From Actinomyces haliotis (GTDB lineage: Bacteria > Actinomycetota > Actinomycetes > Actinomycetales > Actinomycetaceae), in NCBI RefSeq assembly GCF_015355765.1, contig NZ_JACWNA010000001.1:124001-188000 (forward strand): a stretch of DNA of 64,000 bases, read 5' to 3'. Shown piece by piece: positions 54,163 to 63,899 of the stretch. A program made the translations under genes and the position numbers. The stretch's first letter is position 1; each line of letters opens with the position of its first letter. The notes under the pieces were generated by a model. It was not told the DNA's origin. It was given only the letters and a program-made list of their open reading frames with translations, and did no database searches.

Positions 54163-55182
54163 GTGCCTCCCGACAGCCCGCTGCGACCCCTCGCCCGCCT
54201 CGTCCTTCCCGCCGCCTGCGCCGGTTGCGGCTGCTGGGAGACGACGCTGTGCCCGCGGTGCACCGCCCTTCTGGAGGGCCCGCTCGAGCTCGTCGAGCAC
54301 CTTCGAGCAGTGGAGGGGCTCGAGGTGGTGGCCCTGACCCGCTACACCGGTCCCGTCCGGTCGATCGTCCTCGGGTGGAAGAACGGGGCGCGCGAGGACC
54401 TCGACGCCGTCGTCGCCGACGCGGGGCGGCGAGCGGGTGCCGCGTGGGCGGCGTCGCACCTACCGCAGGCGGACGGCACGGACCACCTCGGCACGGCGGA
54501 CGGGCCCAGCGCCGCTGCCCGGCGCCCGACGGGTCCCGTCCTCGTCGTGCCGGCGCCATCGGGGCTGGGGCGTCGGCTGCGGGGGCGGCTCGTGGTCGCG
54601 CGGCTGGCGGACGAGGTCGCGCGGGGGATCGCTCGGGGCCTGCGGCCGGACGGCCTCACCGACGACACGTCCAGCGACCGTCCTGGCCCGGGCGCTGGCG
54701 CGAGCGCATCCCCCTTTGACACCGCCCCTCCTGCCCCGGCTGCAGCCCCCGTCCGCGTGCTCTCCGCCGACGTGCTGCGGCGCGAGCGTCACCGAGCGAG
54801 CGCGCACCAGGCGGGCCTGTCCTCTCGCGGCCGACGCACCAACCGCGCCCGTGAGCCCCGCGTCCTGGCCGACGTCGCCGGGACGCGGGTCCTGCTCGTC
54901 GACGACGTCGTCACGACGGGGGCGACGCTCGGCGCCTGCGCCAGGGCGCTGCGGGCCGAGGGCGCCGAGGTTCTGGGCGCGCTCGTCCTGGCGGCCGCGC
55001 CACCGCCGGCCTCCGCACGCCCACGGGTCCCCGGAGGCGTCGTGCGGGGCACCGCGGAGTGCGCTCGGAGCGTCGCCTCACTGGCGACCCCGCCGTCGTC
55101 GGACTCCGCATCCTCCGCCGGTGGCGAACCGGGCCCCGCCCTGCCCGCGACGGCGCCCACGGACGTCGGACGAGTGGTGTAA
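54163..55182 (+). CDS. ComF family phosphoribosyltransferase-like protein
   Basis: This protein of about 339 aa has an N-terminal zinc ribbon (CAGCGCWETTLCPRC), a ComF core (RSIVLGWKNGAREDL, VVPAPSG) and the PRPP motif VLLVDDVVTTGATLGAC. It has Pro/Ala/Asp-rich insertions before and after the PRPP loop, making it longer than the usual 230-250 aa. The family is linked to DNA uptake in competent bacteria, but its role in actinobacteria is unclear. GTG 54163 was chosen as the start just before the zinc ribbon; no strong ribosome site is seen. It is divergent from secA across a 275-base region with no other clear content. Confidence 0.8.
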   Translation: MPPDSPLRPLARLVLPAACAGCGCWETTLCPRCTALLEGPLELVEHLRAVEGLEVVALTRYTGPVRSIVLGWKNGAREDLDAVVADAGRRAGAAWAASHLPQADGTDHLGTADGPSAAARRPTGPVLVVPAPSGLGRRLRGRLVVARLADEVARGIARGLRPDGLTDDTSSDRPGPGAGASASPFDTAPPAPAAAPVRVLSADVLRRERHRASAHQAGLSSRGRRTNRAREPRVLADVAGTRVLLVDDVVTTGATLGACARALRAEGAEVLGALVLAAAPPPASARPRVPGGVVRGTAECARSVASLATPPSSDSASSAGGEPGPALPATAPTDVGRVV

Positions 55183-55185
55183 GTT
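55180..55185 (+). promoter_or_regulatory. Candidate extended -10 box of hpf
   Basis: TAAGTT in GGTGTAAGTTATG overlaps the comF-like stop codon and lies 178 bases before the hpf ATG. It is the most AT-rich spot in the interval. Confidence 0.4.
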
Positions 55186-55320
55186 ATGTGGCACATCGCA
55201 CACGAGGTCGTCACGGTCCCAACGACGTCAACGACGACGCCGAACCGGGGACGCGCAGTCAGGAGGTGGTCGAGGACTCTCCAGAACCCGTCGCGAGGTG
55301 CGGCGGGCGCTCTTCGGACC

Positions 55321-55336
55321 GATCCCCCGAGGGATC
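55321..55336 (+). promoter_or_regulatory. Leader hairpin upstream of hpf ribosome site
   Basis: GATCCC and GGGATC form a 6-bp stem with a 4-base loop, about 13 bases before the ribosome site GAAGAAGG. Confidence 0.35.
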
Positions 55337-55362
55337 CCCTGAACCCGGAAGAAGGTTCCACC

Positions 55363-56007
55363 ATGGACATCACCGTCGTCGGCCGTAACGCTGAGATCAG
55401 CTCGCGCCTGCGGGACTACGTTGAGGAGAAGGCCGTCAAGGTCGAGCAGTTCGACCCACGCGTCCAGCGCGTCGAGGTCGAGGTCACCCACGAGCGCAAC
55501 CCGCGACAGGCGGACACCGCCGAGCGCTGCGAGATCACCGTGGTCTCCAAGGGCCCGGTCATCCGCGCCGAGGCCAGCTCCTCCGACCGCTTCGCCGCCT
55601 TCGACATCGCCATGGGCAAGCTCACCGAGCGCCTCCGCCGCGCCCGGGACCGCAAGAAGGACCACCGCCGTTACGCGGTCGAGGCCTCCGGCGTGCTCGA
55701 GGGCGCGTCGACCCTCGCGGAGCCGACCGCCCCGGAGACGGACGACGCCCCCATTGAGGACCAGCCCAAGGCGCCCACGGAGCACGGTGTCGCCGTCGAG
55801 TCCCAGCTGGGCGACTCCCCGGTCCTCGTGCGCCAGAAGCTCCACGAGGCGACCCCGATGACCGTCGACGAGGCGCTCTACCAGATGGAGCTCGTGGGCC
55901 ACCCCTTCTACCTCTTCATCGAGAAGTCCACGAAGCAGCCCTGCGCGGTCTACCACCGCCGCGGGTGGACCTACGGCGTCATCCGCCTCGACGCCCAGGT
56001 CCTCTGA
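55363..56007 (+). CDS. hpf: Ribosome hibernation promoting factor, long form
   Basis: This 214-aa protein has an N-terminal HPF/RaiA domain (MDITVVGRNAEISSRLRDYV, KLTERLRRARDRKKDHRR) that binds the decoding centre. A linker (residues 115-150) leads to the C-terminal dimerisation domain (MTVDEALYQMELVGHPFYLF, GVIRLD) that forms 100S ribosomes. Long HPF is the standard form in actinobacteria. The long leader (about 170 bases) suggests growth-phase control at the RNA level. Confidence 0.95.
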   Translation: MDITVVGRNAEISSRLRDYVEEKAVKVEQFDPRVQRVEVEVTHERNPRQADTAERCEITVVSKGPVIRAEASSSDRFAAFDIAMGKLTERLRRARDRKKDHRRYAVEASGVLEGASTLAEPTAPETDDAPIEDQPKAPTEHGVAVESQLGDSPVLVRQKLHEATPMTVDEALYQMELVGHPFYLFIEKSTKQPCAVYHRRGWTYGVIRLDAQVL

Positions 56008-56024
56008 GAGAGATCCCTCCGCAC

Positions 56025-56064
56025 GGGCGCGCCCCGCCGTCCTCCGGGACGGCGGGGCGCGCCC
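56025..56064. terminator. Bidirectional terminator between hpf and lpqB
   Basis: GGGCGCGCCCCGCCGTCC and GGACGGCGGGGCGCGCCC form an 18-bp perfect stem with a 4-base loop between convergent genes. Confidence 0.8.
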
Positions 56065-56091
56065 CTGCCCGACGAGAGCCGGGCCACCGCG

Positions 56092-57795
56092 TCACACCAG
56101 CGGGTACGAGACGTCGCTGACGTCCGTGGAGATGACTCTCCAGGTGGCGCCGACGCGCTGCCAGACCTGGCGGGAGCCATCCGTGAGCAGGACGGTGCCA
56201 TCCACGCGGTTGGCGACGACGGCGACCGCGCCCTGGGCACCGGGGCTCGCCGCCTGGGTCCCGGGGACCTGGACCCGCCGGACGACGGGCGCGTCCTCCC
56301 CGTCGGAGGGGTCGGCGAGCAGGCACAGGTCGGTCGGGTCGTACCAGGCCAGGCCCTCGCGGACGCCGGCGCCGGGAAGAACCCGGACGGCGTCGCCGAG
56401 ACCGGTCGGGGCGCCGTCGTCGTCACGGACGATGGCAGCGAGCGTGATGGTCGGTCCGGAGCTGCGCACGAGGAGGCGCTCGGACTCGGCCGAGAGGTCG
56501 ATCGCCTCGATACCGTCCTTGAGCCAGTCCGCGGCGACCTCGGCGCGCAGGCCCTGGGCGTTGACGACCGTGAGCGCGCCGGCCGAGGCGGTCCAGACCC
56601 ACCCGTGGCGGTCGACGACGGGCGGCAGCATGACGATCTTCGAGGGGTCGTTGGTGTCGGCCGAGAGGACGGCGGCCGCGGCCCTCTCCCCCACCCCGAC
56701 GCGCAGGAGGCTCGCTCCCGAGAGGACGTAGACGGCGCCGTCGGCGCCGAGCGCCGGGTAACGGGCGTCCTTGGTCCCCAGCACGTCCGAGGTGACGAGG
56801 GTGGTGCGCGTCGACGAGGCGCCGCGCACGACGTTCCCGCCGCTCATCCCGACGAGCGCGCCCGGGGAGGCACCCGGAACAGGAAGGTCCGCCGCCTTGC
56901 CGAGGTCGTCCGAGCCGGAGCTCGCCGTGACGGTGTCGACGCCGTCGACCTGGGTGAGCGTCGCGCTCAGCTGGGCGACGAGGAGCCCCCGCTGCGCGGC
57001 GGTGAGGCTCCCCGCCTCCTCCGAGACGCTGACCTGGGCGGTGCCGCCGCCTGTGACGACGCCGTCGTCGACGAGGGCGAGGCCCTTCGGGACGGCCGTC
57101 GTGACGGCGGGCGCGAGCCACGCGGCGGGACCGCCGAGGAGCGCCTGGGCGAGCCCCTTCTCACCGTCGCGTCGCGGCAGGAAGCGCAGGTCGGGGACGA
57201 GTCGCTCGCGGTCGCGGGTGAGGAAGTAGACCGGGCGCGCGATGAAGTTGTCGGTGAGAGCCGAGGAGGGCAGGAGGATCCCGCCGGGCAGGTCGACGAT
57301 GCGCCACTGCCCGGCGGCGTTCGTCGCCAGGGAGTACGAGGCGTCGAGCGTGCTGCCATCGACCTGGGTGAGGACGCCGGTGGAGTCGAGGGAGGCGGTC
57401 TGCTCGGCGGAGACTCGCACCGCCCCGTCCTCAGCGACCTCGAGGACGCGGGCCTTGGAGCCCTGGTAGACGCGGACGACGCCGAGCGGTTCCCAGCTCG
57501 TCCGAACGGGCCCCAGGAGGAAGCTGCGCGCGGTGGCGAACTCGTCGGAGAAGCCCGCCTCGCAGGCGCGCAGGAAGCCGGAGACGATCTGCTCGACGGT
57601 GGCGCCGTCGGCGGGTCCCGCGGCCGTCTGGACGAGGCCGGAGTCGTCCTTCGTGACGGCGTCGGAGCGCGTGACGTCTCCCGAGCGGGGCAACGAGGCG
57701 CAGCCGGCCAGCGCGCCGACGGCGGCGCTCCAGCCGAGGGCCGCGAGCGCGCGGCGACGGGTCATGGGGGCGACGGGGAGGAGGCCGCGGGTCAT
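56092..57795 (-). CDS. lpqB: LpqB family lipoprotein, MtrAB partner
   Basis: This 567-aa lipoprotein has RRRALAALGWSAAVGALAGC (lipobox LAGC) and then a GerMN-type domain (residues about 60-330). The C-terminal half is a beta-propeller-like LpqB domain (YPALGADGAVYVLSG, MLPPVVDRHGWVWTASAG). LpqB binds the MtrB sensor outside the membrane and tunes signalling in mycobacteria. The ATG overlaps the mtrB stop by 4 bases, the third gene of mtrA-mtrB-lpqB. Confidence 0.94.
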   Translation of the reverse strand: MTRGLLPVAPMTRRRALAALGWSAAVGALAGCASLPRSGDVTRSDAVTKDDSGLVQTAAGPADGATVEQIVSGFLRACEAGFSDEFATARSFLLGPVRTSWEPLGVVRVYQGSKARVLEVAEDGAVRVSAEQTASLDSTGVLTQVDGSTLDASYSLATNAAGQWRIVDLPGGILLPSSALTDNFIARPVYFLTRDRERLVPDLRFLPRRDGEKGLAQALLGGPAAWLAPAVTTAVPKGLALVDDGVVTGGGTAQVSVSEEAGSLTAAQRGLLVAQLSATLTQVDGVDTVTASSGSDDLGKAADLPVPGASPGALVGMSGGNVVRGASSTRTTLVTSDVLGTKDARYPALGADGAVYVLSGASLLRVGVGERAAAAVLSADTNDPSKIVMLPPVVDRHGWVWTASAGALTVVNAQGLRAEVAADWLKDGIEAIDLSAESERLLVRSSGPTITLAAIVRDDDGAPTGLGDAVRVLPGAGVREGLAWYDPTDLCLLADPSDGEDAPVVRRVQVPGTQAASPGAQGAVAVVANRVDGTVLLTDGSRQVWQRVGATWRVISTDVSDVSYPLV

Positions 57796-59765
57796 CGCGA
57801 AGCTCCCTTCGGGGCGTCGGGGGTCCGGGCGGAGGGGGCGTCGCCGGGGACGCGCACGGTGACGCGCCGGCCGGTCGCTGGTGGCGGGGCCGGGCGGCCG
57901 GCGCCGCGTGCCTCGGCGGCGAGGTCGGGGGTCGGGGCGGTCGGGGCCTGCTCGTCCTCGTCGTCGTGGTGGACGCCCTCGGCACGACGGGACACGGGGA
58001 CGGGCCCGATGGCGGAGCTCGGCGCCGGAGCGGCGGTGTCACGCCGGGACGCGGCCCGTGAGACCGCCGGGGCGTCGTCCGGGACTGCGGTGAGCGGCCA
58101 GGGGCCCGTGAGCGCGCCCGGTGTCGCGTCGGGTCCGAGGGTGCGCGGCAGGACCATGAGGAAGGCGGAGCCGTCGCCGGGCCAGCCCCAGTTCTCCAGG
58201 GTTCCGCCGTGGAGGTGCGCGTCCTCGAGGGAGATCGACAGGCCGAGCCCGGTTCCGCCCAGGGTGCGCTTGCGCGAGGGGTCGGCGCGGTAGAAGCGGT
58301 CGAAGACCTTGCCGAGGACGTCCGGGCTCATGCCGACGCCGTGGTCGCGCACGCGCACCGCGACGATCGTGTCCGTCCCGGCCATGGTCACGTCGATCCG
58401 CGGTGGCTCGTCCTCGCGGGCGTGGTCGAGGGCGTTGGTGACGAAGTTGCGGACGATGCGCTCGACGCGCACGGAGTCCATCTCGGCGATGAGGGGCTCG
58501 GGCGCTGGGGCCACGGTGATGACGGCGTCGCGCTCGTCGATCTGGACGCGCAGGTCCTCGATGACCCGGGCGACGACGGTGCGCAGGTCGATCTCCTCCA
58601 CGGAGAGCTGGACGCGGCCGGAGTCGATCCGGGAGATGGCCAGGAGGTCCTCGAGCATGCGGGCGAAGCGGTCGACCTCGCGCTGGAGGATCTCGATGGC
58701 GCGCACGGCGAAGGGGTCCTCGATCTCGTCGCGGGCCTCCATGATCTGCTCACTGGCGAGCTGGATGGAGGACAGGGGCGTGCGGAGCTCGTGGGAGACG
58801 TCGGAGACGAAGAGGCGCTGGAGCTCGGAGAGGTTCTCCAGCCGCTTGATCTGGGACTCGAGCGCGTCGGCCATGTCGTTGAAGGAGCGCGCCAGCGCGG
58901 CGAGCTCGTCCTCGCCCGTGACCTCGAGGCGCTCGGACAGGAGGCCGGAGGCCAGGCGCTGCGCGGCGAGCGAGGTGCGGCGCACGGGGATGAGCACGCG
59001 CCAGGTCAGGCCCCACACTCCCAGGATGAGGATGAGGAGGAACCCGACGCCGGCCAGGACGATGGCGCGGGTGGCGGTCGAGATGAGGCGCTGCTCGGGC
59101 TCGAGGGAGTAGACGAGGTAGAGGTCGTAGTCGCCGGCCACGGGGAGGCTGGCGCGGGAGCCGACGATGATGCCGGGCGCCGTGCCCTTGCCTGAGGCGG
59201 CCGGGACCGACACGGACTGCCAGAACTGGGCTCCCGTGTCCCCCGTGGCGGCCGCGGCGTCGACGGCCTTCTCGAGCTCGGGCGTGACGAGCGAGGACAG
59301 GCGGGGGTCGGTGGCGAGGTCGTTGATGGCGGCTGACGAGTCGTCGGAGCCGCTGCGGAGCATGACGACGCCGACCCCGCCGGAGCCGGAGGCGGAGCCC
59401 TTGATGCGGGAGACCTCGTCCTGGACGGCGGCGGCCGCCTCGTCGGCGGTGGTGACGGTGGTGTCGTCGAACTCGGACTGGACGCCGGCGACGCGCTGGC
59501 GGGCGTCGGCGAGGACGGCGTCGCGGCGGTCGTTGAAGACGTCGTCCCGCACACGGCTCGTGACGCCGGTGAGAAGGAGGGCGATGAGCACGACGCCGGC
59601 CACGGTGGCGAGGAGCGCCATGCGGGTGGACAGGCTCCTGCGCGCGGCGAGCACGAGGCGGCGCAGCCGCGGGGGCAGCCACCTCGGCACGGGGCGAGGC
59701 GTCGGGGCGCCCGGGGAGCTCGTCACTGGTTCATCATCCCGCGTCCGGGCCGCCGATCCGGTCAC
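57792..59765 (-). CDS. mtrB: MtrB sensor histidine kinase
   Basis: This 657-aa kinase has membrane segments near residues 50-70 and 235-255 flanking an extracellular sensor, then HAMP (RLASGLLSERLEVTGEDELA). HisKA is seen as VSDVSHELRTPLSSIQLASE with the phosphoacceptor His. The ATPase boxes are RIVRNFVTNALDHA, VRDHGVGMS and LGGTGLGLSI. The C-terminal 130 residues are a Pro/Ala-rich tail. It phosphorylates MtrA and controls cell-wall and division genes. The start is uncertain: GTG 59765 and GTG 59726 are both possible, and neither has a good ribosome site. Confidence 0.94.
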   Translation of the reverse strand: MTGSAARTRDDEPVTSSPGAPTPRPVPRWLPPRLRRLVLAARRSLSTRMALLATVAGVVLIALLLTGVTSRVRDDVFNDRRDAVLADARQRVAGVQSEFDDTTVTTADEAAAAVQDEVSRIKGSASGSGGVGVVMLRSGSDDSSAAINDLATDPRLSSLVTPELEKAVDAAAATGDTGAQFWQSVSVPAASGKGTAPGIIVGSRASLPVAGDYDLYLVYSLEPEQRLISTATRAIVLAGVGFLLILILGVWGLTWRVLIPVRRTSLAAQRLASGLLSERLEVTGEDELAALARSFNDMADALESQIKRLENLSELQRLFVSDVSHELRTPLSSIQLASEQIMEARDEIEDPFAVRAIEILQREVDRFARMLEDLLAISRIDSGRVQLSVEEIDLRTVVARVIEDLRVQIDERDAVITVAPAPEPLIAEMDSVRVERIVRNFVTNALDHAREDEPPRIDVTMAGTDTIVAVRVRDHGVGMSPDVLGKVFDRFYRADPSRKRTLGGTGLGLSISLEDAHLHGGTLENWGWPGDGSAFLMVLPRTLGPDATPGALTGPWPLTAVPDDAPAVSRAASRRDTAAPAPSSAIGPVPVSRRAEGVHHDDEDEQAPTAPTPDLAAEARGAGRPAPPPATGRRVTVRVPGDAPSARTPDAPKGASR

Positions 59766-59869
59766 GGACAGGCCGCATCACGGCGTCGCCGCGTGAGACG
59801 CGCGACCCGCCGGGCGGCGCGCCGGTCGGGCGACCGCACGGGCCTGACCGCGGCGGACGCGCGCTCAGC

Positions 59870-60553
59870 TCACTTGGACTCGCCGGCCCGGTAGCCGACG
59901 CCGCGCACCGTGATGACGATCGCGGGGTGCTCGGGGTCGTGCTCGATCTTGGCGCGGAGGCGCTGGACGTGCACGTTGACGAGACGGGTGTCAGCGGCGT
60001 GCTGGTAGCCCCAGACCTGCTCAAGAAGCTCCTCGCGGGTGAAGACCTTCCAGGGGGTGCGGGCCAGCGTGACGAGGAGGTCGAACTCGAGGGGCGTGAG
60101 GGCGATGGTCTGGTCACCGCGGTGGACCTGGTGACCGGCGACGTCGATGTCGAGGTCCCCGGCGCGCACGTGCTCCGCGTTGCCGCCGTCGGTGTTGCGG
60201 CGGAGCCGGGTGCGGACGCGGGCGAGCAGCTCCTTGGACTTGAAGGGCTTGGTGACGTAGTCGTCCGCGCCGGCCTCGAGCCCGGCGACGACGTCCTGGG
60301 TGTCCGTGCGCGCGGTGAGCATGATGACGGGGACGTCGGACTCGGCGCGGATGAGGCGGCAGATCTCCACGCCGTCCAGGCCGGGGAGCATGAGGTCGAG
60401 GAGCACGAGGTCGGGGTCCGTGCTCCGGAAGGTCTCGAGGGCCTGGGTGCCGTCAGCGCAGAAGGACGGCGTGTACCCCTCGGACTCGAGCATGATGCCG
60501 ATCATCTCTGCGAGGGCGGTGTCGTCGTCGACGACGAGGATGCGCGTGCTCAT
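59870..60553 (-). CDS. mtrA: MtrA response regulator (OmpR family)
   Basis: This 227-aa protein has a receiver domain with acidic pocket ILVVDDDTALAEM, phosphoacceptor in DLVLLDLMLPGLDGVEI, and TKPFKSKELLAR. The C-terminal winged helix is TPLEFDLLVTLARTPWKVFT and HVQRLRAKIEHDPEHPAIVI. It is the DNA-binding half of the essential MtrAB system. It is the first gene of the operon, 104 bases before mtrB. Confidence 0.97.
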   Translation of the reverse strand: MSTRILVVDDDTALAEMIGIMLESEGYTPSFCADGTQALETFRSTDPDLVLLDLMLPGLDGVEICRLIRAESDVPVIMLTARTDTQDVVAGLEAGADDYVTKPFKSKELLARVRTRLRRNTDGGNAEHVRAGDLDIDVAGHQVHRGDQTIALTPLEFDLLVTLARTPWKVFTREELLEQVWGYQHAADTRLVNVHVQRLRAKIEHDPEHPAIVITVRGVGYRAGESK

Positions 60554-60699
60554 GCCCCTATCTTGGCACGAACATGATCCACACAGCGGGCTTGCGTCAC
60601 GGACCGGTCACGCACCCGTCCTCCGGGCGGGGACGCGCGCACCGGATCTCCTCCTCCTGGCGGAGGGCACCGAGGCACGGGACGTGCCAGGGTGGGCCC

Positions 60700-61959
60700 A
60701 TGAGCGAGAACTCCGGGTGGCTCCCGCCCTCGTCCGACGGCGGCCACGGCACGAGCCCGCAGGACGAGACCCCAGCCCCGCGCTACGGCGCCTACGGCAG
60801 CGCCCCCGCAGGCTACCCGTCCTACGGGTCCCGCGGGGCGGACGCCCCTGGCCAGGAGGGCGCCGGGCACCCGGACAGCAGCCACCCCGGCGCGTACCCC
60901 ACCGGCCTCCCGCCGCAGGGAGGCTGGGGCGGACCGGACGCCGCCGCCCCGTACGCGCAGGGCGCCGGCGCGCCCGGCGGCTTCTTCCTCGCCCCCAAGC
61001 CCGGCATCATCCCGCTGCGCCCGCTCGGCATCACCGAGATCATCGGCGGCGCCGTCGAGGCCCTCCGGGCGAACCCGCGCGCCATGTTCCTGCCCGCGCT
61101 CGTCGTCATGAGCGTCGTCGGCCTCGTCTCCGCGCTCCTGTCCGGGCTGGCGACGCACTCCCTCGCCTCGCTCGGGACGACGCTCGAGTCCGGCAGCGAC
61201 CCGACCGAGGCGCAGCTCGCGAACCTCCTGGGCGGAGGCGTCTCGAGCCTCGGCTCGATCACGCTTCAGGGCCTCATCTCGGCGATCGCCACGGCGGTGC
61301 TCACGGGGCTGCTCATCGTCGCCGTCTCACGGTCGGTCCTGGGCCGGGTCGCCACCCCGGGCGAGGTGTGGGAGCGGACGCGCCGCCGCGTGTGGGCCCT
61401 CATCGGCCAGTCCCTCCTCGTCAGCCTCATCAGCGGCCTCGCCGCCCTCCTCCTCGTCGGTGCCGCCGTCCTCCTCGTCATCGCGATCCTCTCCGCGTCG
61501 TCCGACGGCTCGACCACCGGCATCGTCCTGGCGGTCCTCGCCGCGATCGTCGTCGGGCTCGGCGCGATCATCGCGGCCGTGTTCCTCGGGGTCCGGCTGT
61601 CGATGTCCTCGGCCGCGCTCATCCTCGAGAACGTCGGTGTCCTCGACGGCATCCGCCGCTCCTGGCGACTCACCAAGGGCTCCTTCTGGCGGGTCCTCGG
61701 GATCCTCGTGCTCGCCGCCCTCATCCAGGGCGCCGTCGGAGCGCTCCTCGGCGGTGTCACCGGTGCGCTGACCGGGCTCATCACCGTCACCGCGCCGGAC
61801 CAGGTCGCCCTCGCGAGCGCGCTGTCCACCTTCCTCTCGGCGCTCCTGTCCGCGCTCATCCTCCCCTTCACCGCCGCCGTGACCGCCCTGACCTACATCG
61901 ACCTGCGCATGCGCCACGAGGGCCTCGACGTCGAGCTGCGCCAGGCCGCGGGCCGCTGA
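60700..61959 (+). CDS. Polytopic membrane protein with disordered N-terminus (GDPD-type membrane domain-like)
   Basis: This 419-aa protein has first 100 residues rich in Gly, Pro, Tyr and Ser (disordered), then six or more helices (MFLPALVVMSVVGLVSALLS, ALLLVGAAVLLVIAILSA, IVLAVLAAIVVGLGAIIAA) with ENVGVLDGIRRSWRLTKGSF between helices, typical of the glycerophosphodiesterase-associated membrane domain family in actinobacteria. ATG 60700 is preceded by CAGGGT at 6 bases (leaderless pattern). It heads a coupled DUF4129/DUF4350/MoxR cluster and is divergent from mtrA. Confidence 0.78.
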   Translation: MSENSGWLPPSSDGGHGTSPQDETPAPRYGAYGSAPAGYPSYGSRGADAPGQEGAGHPDSSHPGAYPTGLPPQGGWGGPDAAAPYAQGAGAPGGFFLAPKPGIIPLRPLGITEIIGGAVEALRANPRAMFLPALVVMSVVGLVSALLSGLATHSLASLGTTLESGSDPTEAQLANLLGGGVSSLGSITLQGLISAIATAVLTGLLIVAVSRSVLGRVATPGEVWERTRRRVWALIGQSLLVSLISGLAALLLVGAAVLLVIAILSASSDGSTTGIVLAVLAAIVVGLGAIIAAVFLGVRLSMSSAALILENVGVLDGIRRSWRLTKGSFWRVLGILVLAALIQGAVGALLGGVTGALTGLITVTAPDQVALASALSTFLSALLSALILPFTAAVTALTYIDLRMRHEGLDVELRQAAGR

Positions 61960-61989
61960 GCCGGCCGCAGGAACCGGCACCCGAGCCCC

Positions 61990-62721
61990 GTGGACCTCGC
62001 GCTCACGACCGTCGTTCCCGCCCGCGCCCAGCCGCGGGCGGGCACCGTCGTGCGCTCACGGGTCCTCGCCTCGGACGTCCCCGCCACCCCGAGCGCTCAG
62101 GAGGCGCGCGACGCCGCGGACCGCGAGCTCGCCAAGCCCGCGTACCACCCGCGCCAGGACGTGCTGGAGGCCGCCCTGACCTGGCTGCGGCACCACCTCG
62201 ACCCGGCCGGGATCGTGCCCGGCGTCCCCGCGTGGCTCTCCGTCCTCATCGTCGTGCTCGCCGCCGGCGCGCTCATTGCCGCCGTCCTCCTCACGCTCAC
62301 CAGGTTGTCCGCCGCACGCGCGAGCCGGGTCCCGTCCCACGCGCTCTTCGCCGGCGACGAGCGCGACGCCGCCACGCTGCGGGCGGCAGCGGATGCCGCC
62401 GTGACCCGCTCCGACTGGGCGACGGCCGTCATCGAGCGGTACCGCGCCATCATCCGGTCCCTCGACGAGCGCGGCCTCATCGACGACCACCCCGGCCTCA
62501 CTGCCCACGAGGCGGCGGTCGCTGCCGCTGAGGCGCTCGGCGGCCTCGGGGGCGACCTCGTCTCCGCGGCCAGGGTCTTCGACTTCGTCCGATACGGCGA
62601 CCTCCTGCCCACGGAGCACCAGGACCAGTCCATGCGCGACCTCGCCGAGCGCGTCGCCGCCGCGGCGCCGCGGGCTCCCGAGTCCTCCCCCGCCCCTGAG
62701 CGCTGGACGGTGCGCCGATGA
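61990..62721 (+). CDS. DUF4129 domain protein
   Basis: This 243-aa protein has a GTG start and one membrane helix (VPAWLSVLIVVLAAGALIAAVLLTL). The C-terminal DUF4129 domain reads SDWATAVIERYRAIIRSLDE and GLTAHEAAVAAAEAL, ending FDFVRYGDL. It is usual in actinobacterial MoxR-DUF58 operons, where it may act in cell-surface or transglutaminase-like protein maturation; function unproven. Its end overlaps the next ATG by 4 bases. Confidence 0.82.
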   Translation: MDLALTTVVPARAQPRAGTVVRSRVLASDVPATPSAQEARDAADRELAKPAYHPRQDVLEAALTWLRHHLDPAGIVPGVPAWLSVLIVVLAAGALIAAVLLTLTRLSAARASRVPSHALFAGDERDAATLRAAADAAVTRSDWATAVIERYRAIIRSLDERGLIDDHPGLTAHEAAVAAAEALGGLGGDLVSAARVFDFVRYGDLLPTEHQDQSMRDLAERVAAAAPRAPESSPAPERWTVRR

Positions 62722-63899
62722 GCGCTCCCGTCCTCCCCTCCGCCGCGGCCGATGAGGACCAGGTCCTCGGGGCGCCCGAGCGCGAGCGCCTGCGCCGGTG
62801 GCGGCCGTTCGCCGTGGCGCTCACCGTGCTCCTCGCCGTCGCCCTCCTCACCAGCTGGACGCGCCCGGCCACCTCGAGCACCCCCCTCGCACCCACCAAC
62901 CCAGGGGATGACGGCGCCCAGGCGCTCGCCGCGCTGCTCCACGACGAGGGCGTCTCCGTCACCACCGTCACGAGCGTCGACGACGCCGTCGCCGCTTCCT
63001 CGCAGCAGCACGCCACCGTCGCCCTCGTCAACGCCGGCTCGCTGAGCACCGCCGACCGGAAGCGCCTCGCCGCCGCCGGGGGCGACGTCACCATCATCGG
63101 CTCCACCTACCAGTCCCTCACCGGTCTGACGGACCTGACCCCCACGGGCGCCTCGGCCGGGACGGGCACCGCGCTCAGCGCCCAGTGCGAGGACCACGAC
63201 GCCGTGGCCGCCGCGACGCTCCGCGGCTCCAAGGGAGCCGTGACGGTCGACGGCGTTCCCGGCGCCGTCGGCTGCTTCCCCGTCAAGGACGACGCCTACG
63301 CCTACGCCACGGCTCCCCTGTCCTCCGGCGCCGTCCTGCGCGTCGTCGCGGACCGGGGCGCCCTCACGAACGCCCGGCTCGCCACCGCGGGCGAAGCCGC
63401 CCTGGGCGTCCGGGCCCTGGGGCACCACGACCGCGTCGTCTGGCTCGACGCCGCCCACCTGGAGCCGCCCAGCGTGTGGGACACGACGGTCGTGCCGCCG
63501 TGGGCTCCGGTCGTCCTGGCCCAGCTCGGGATCGCCGTCCTCGCCCTCGCCCTGGTCCGCGGGCGCCGGATGGGACCGGTGATCGTCGAGGACCTGCCGG
63601 TCGTCGTGCGGGCGACGGAGACCACCCGCGGTCGCGGCCGGCTGTACCGCCGGGCCGGCGACCGCGAGCACGCCGCACGCGTCCTGCGCACGGCCACCGC
63701 GACTCGCCTGGGCCGACGACTCGGCGTGCCCGCGGGCACGGGCGCCGACGAGCTCGTCGGCGCCGTCGCCCGCACGACCGGCCGACCCGAGCCGCTCGTC
63801 CGCGAGACGCTCACCGGCGCCCCACCCACCGATGACCAGTCCCTCGTGGACCTGGCCGTCCAGCTCGACCGACTCGAGAGCGAGGCAGAGAACTCATGA
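62718..63899 (+). CDS. DUF4350 domain membrane protein
   Basis: This 393-aa protein has an N-terminal helix (FAVALTVLLAVALLTSW), an extracytoplasmic DUF4350 domain (PGDDGAQALAALLHDEGVSV) and a second helix near residue 260 (VLAQLGIAVLALALV), followed by a cytoplasmic part. It is coupled on both sides by ATGA overlaps to DUF4129 and moxR, consistent with one complex. Role unknown. Confidence 0.82.
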   Translation: MSAPVLPSAAADEDQVLGAPERERLRRWRPFAVALTVLLAVALLTSWTRPATSSTPLAPTNPGDDGAQALAALLHDEGVSVTTVTSVDDAVAASSQQHATVALVNAGSLSTADRKRLAAAGGDVTIIGSTYQSLTGLTDLTPTGASAGTGTALSAQCEDHDAVAAATLRGSKGAVTVDGVPGAVGCFPVKDDAYAYATAPLSSGAVLRVVADRGALTNARLATAGEAALGVRALGHHDRVVWLDAAHLEPPSVWDTTVVPPWAPVVLAQLGIAVLALALVRGRRMGPVIVEDLPVVVRATETTRGRGRLYRRAGDREHAARVLRTATATRLGRRLGVPAGTGADELVGAVARTTGRPEPLVRETLTGAPPTDDQSLVDLAVQLDRLESEAENS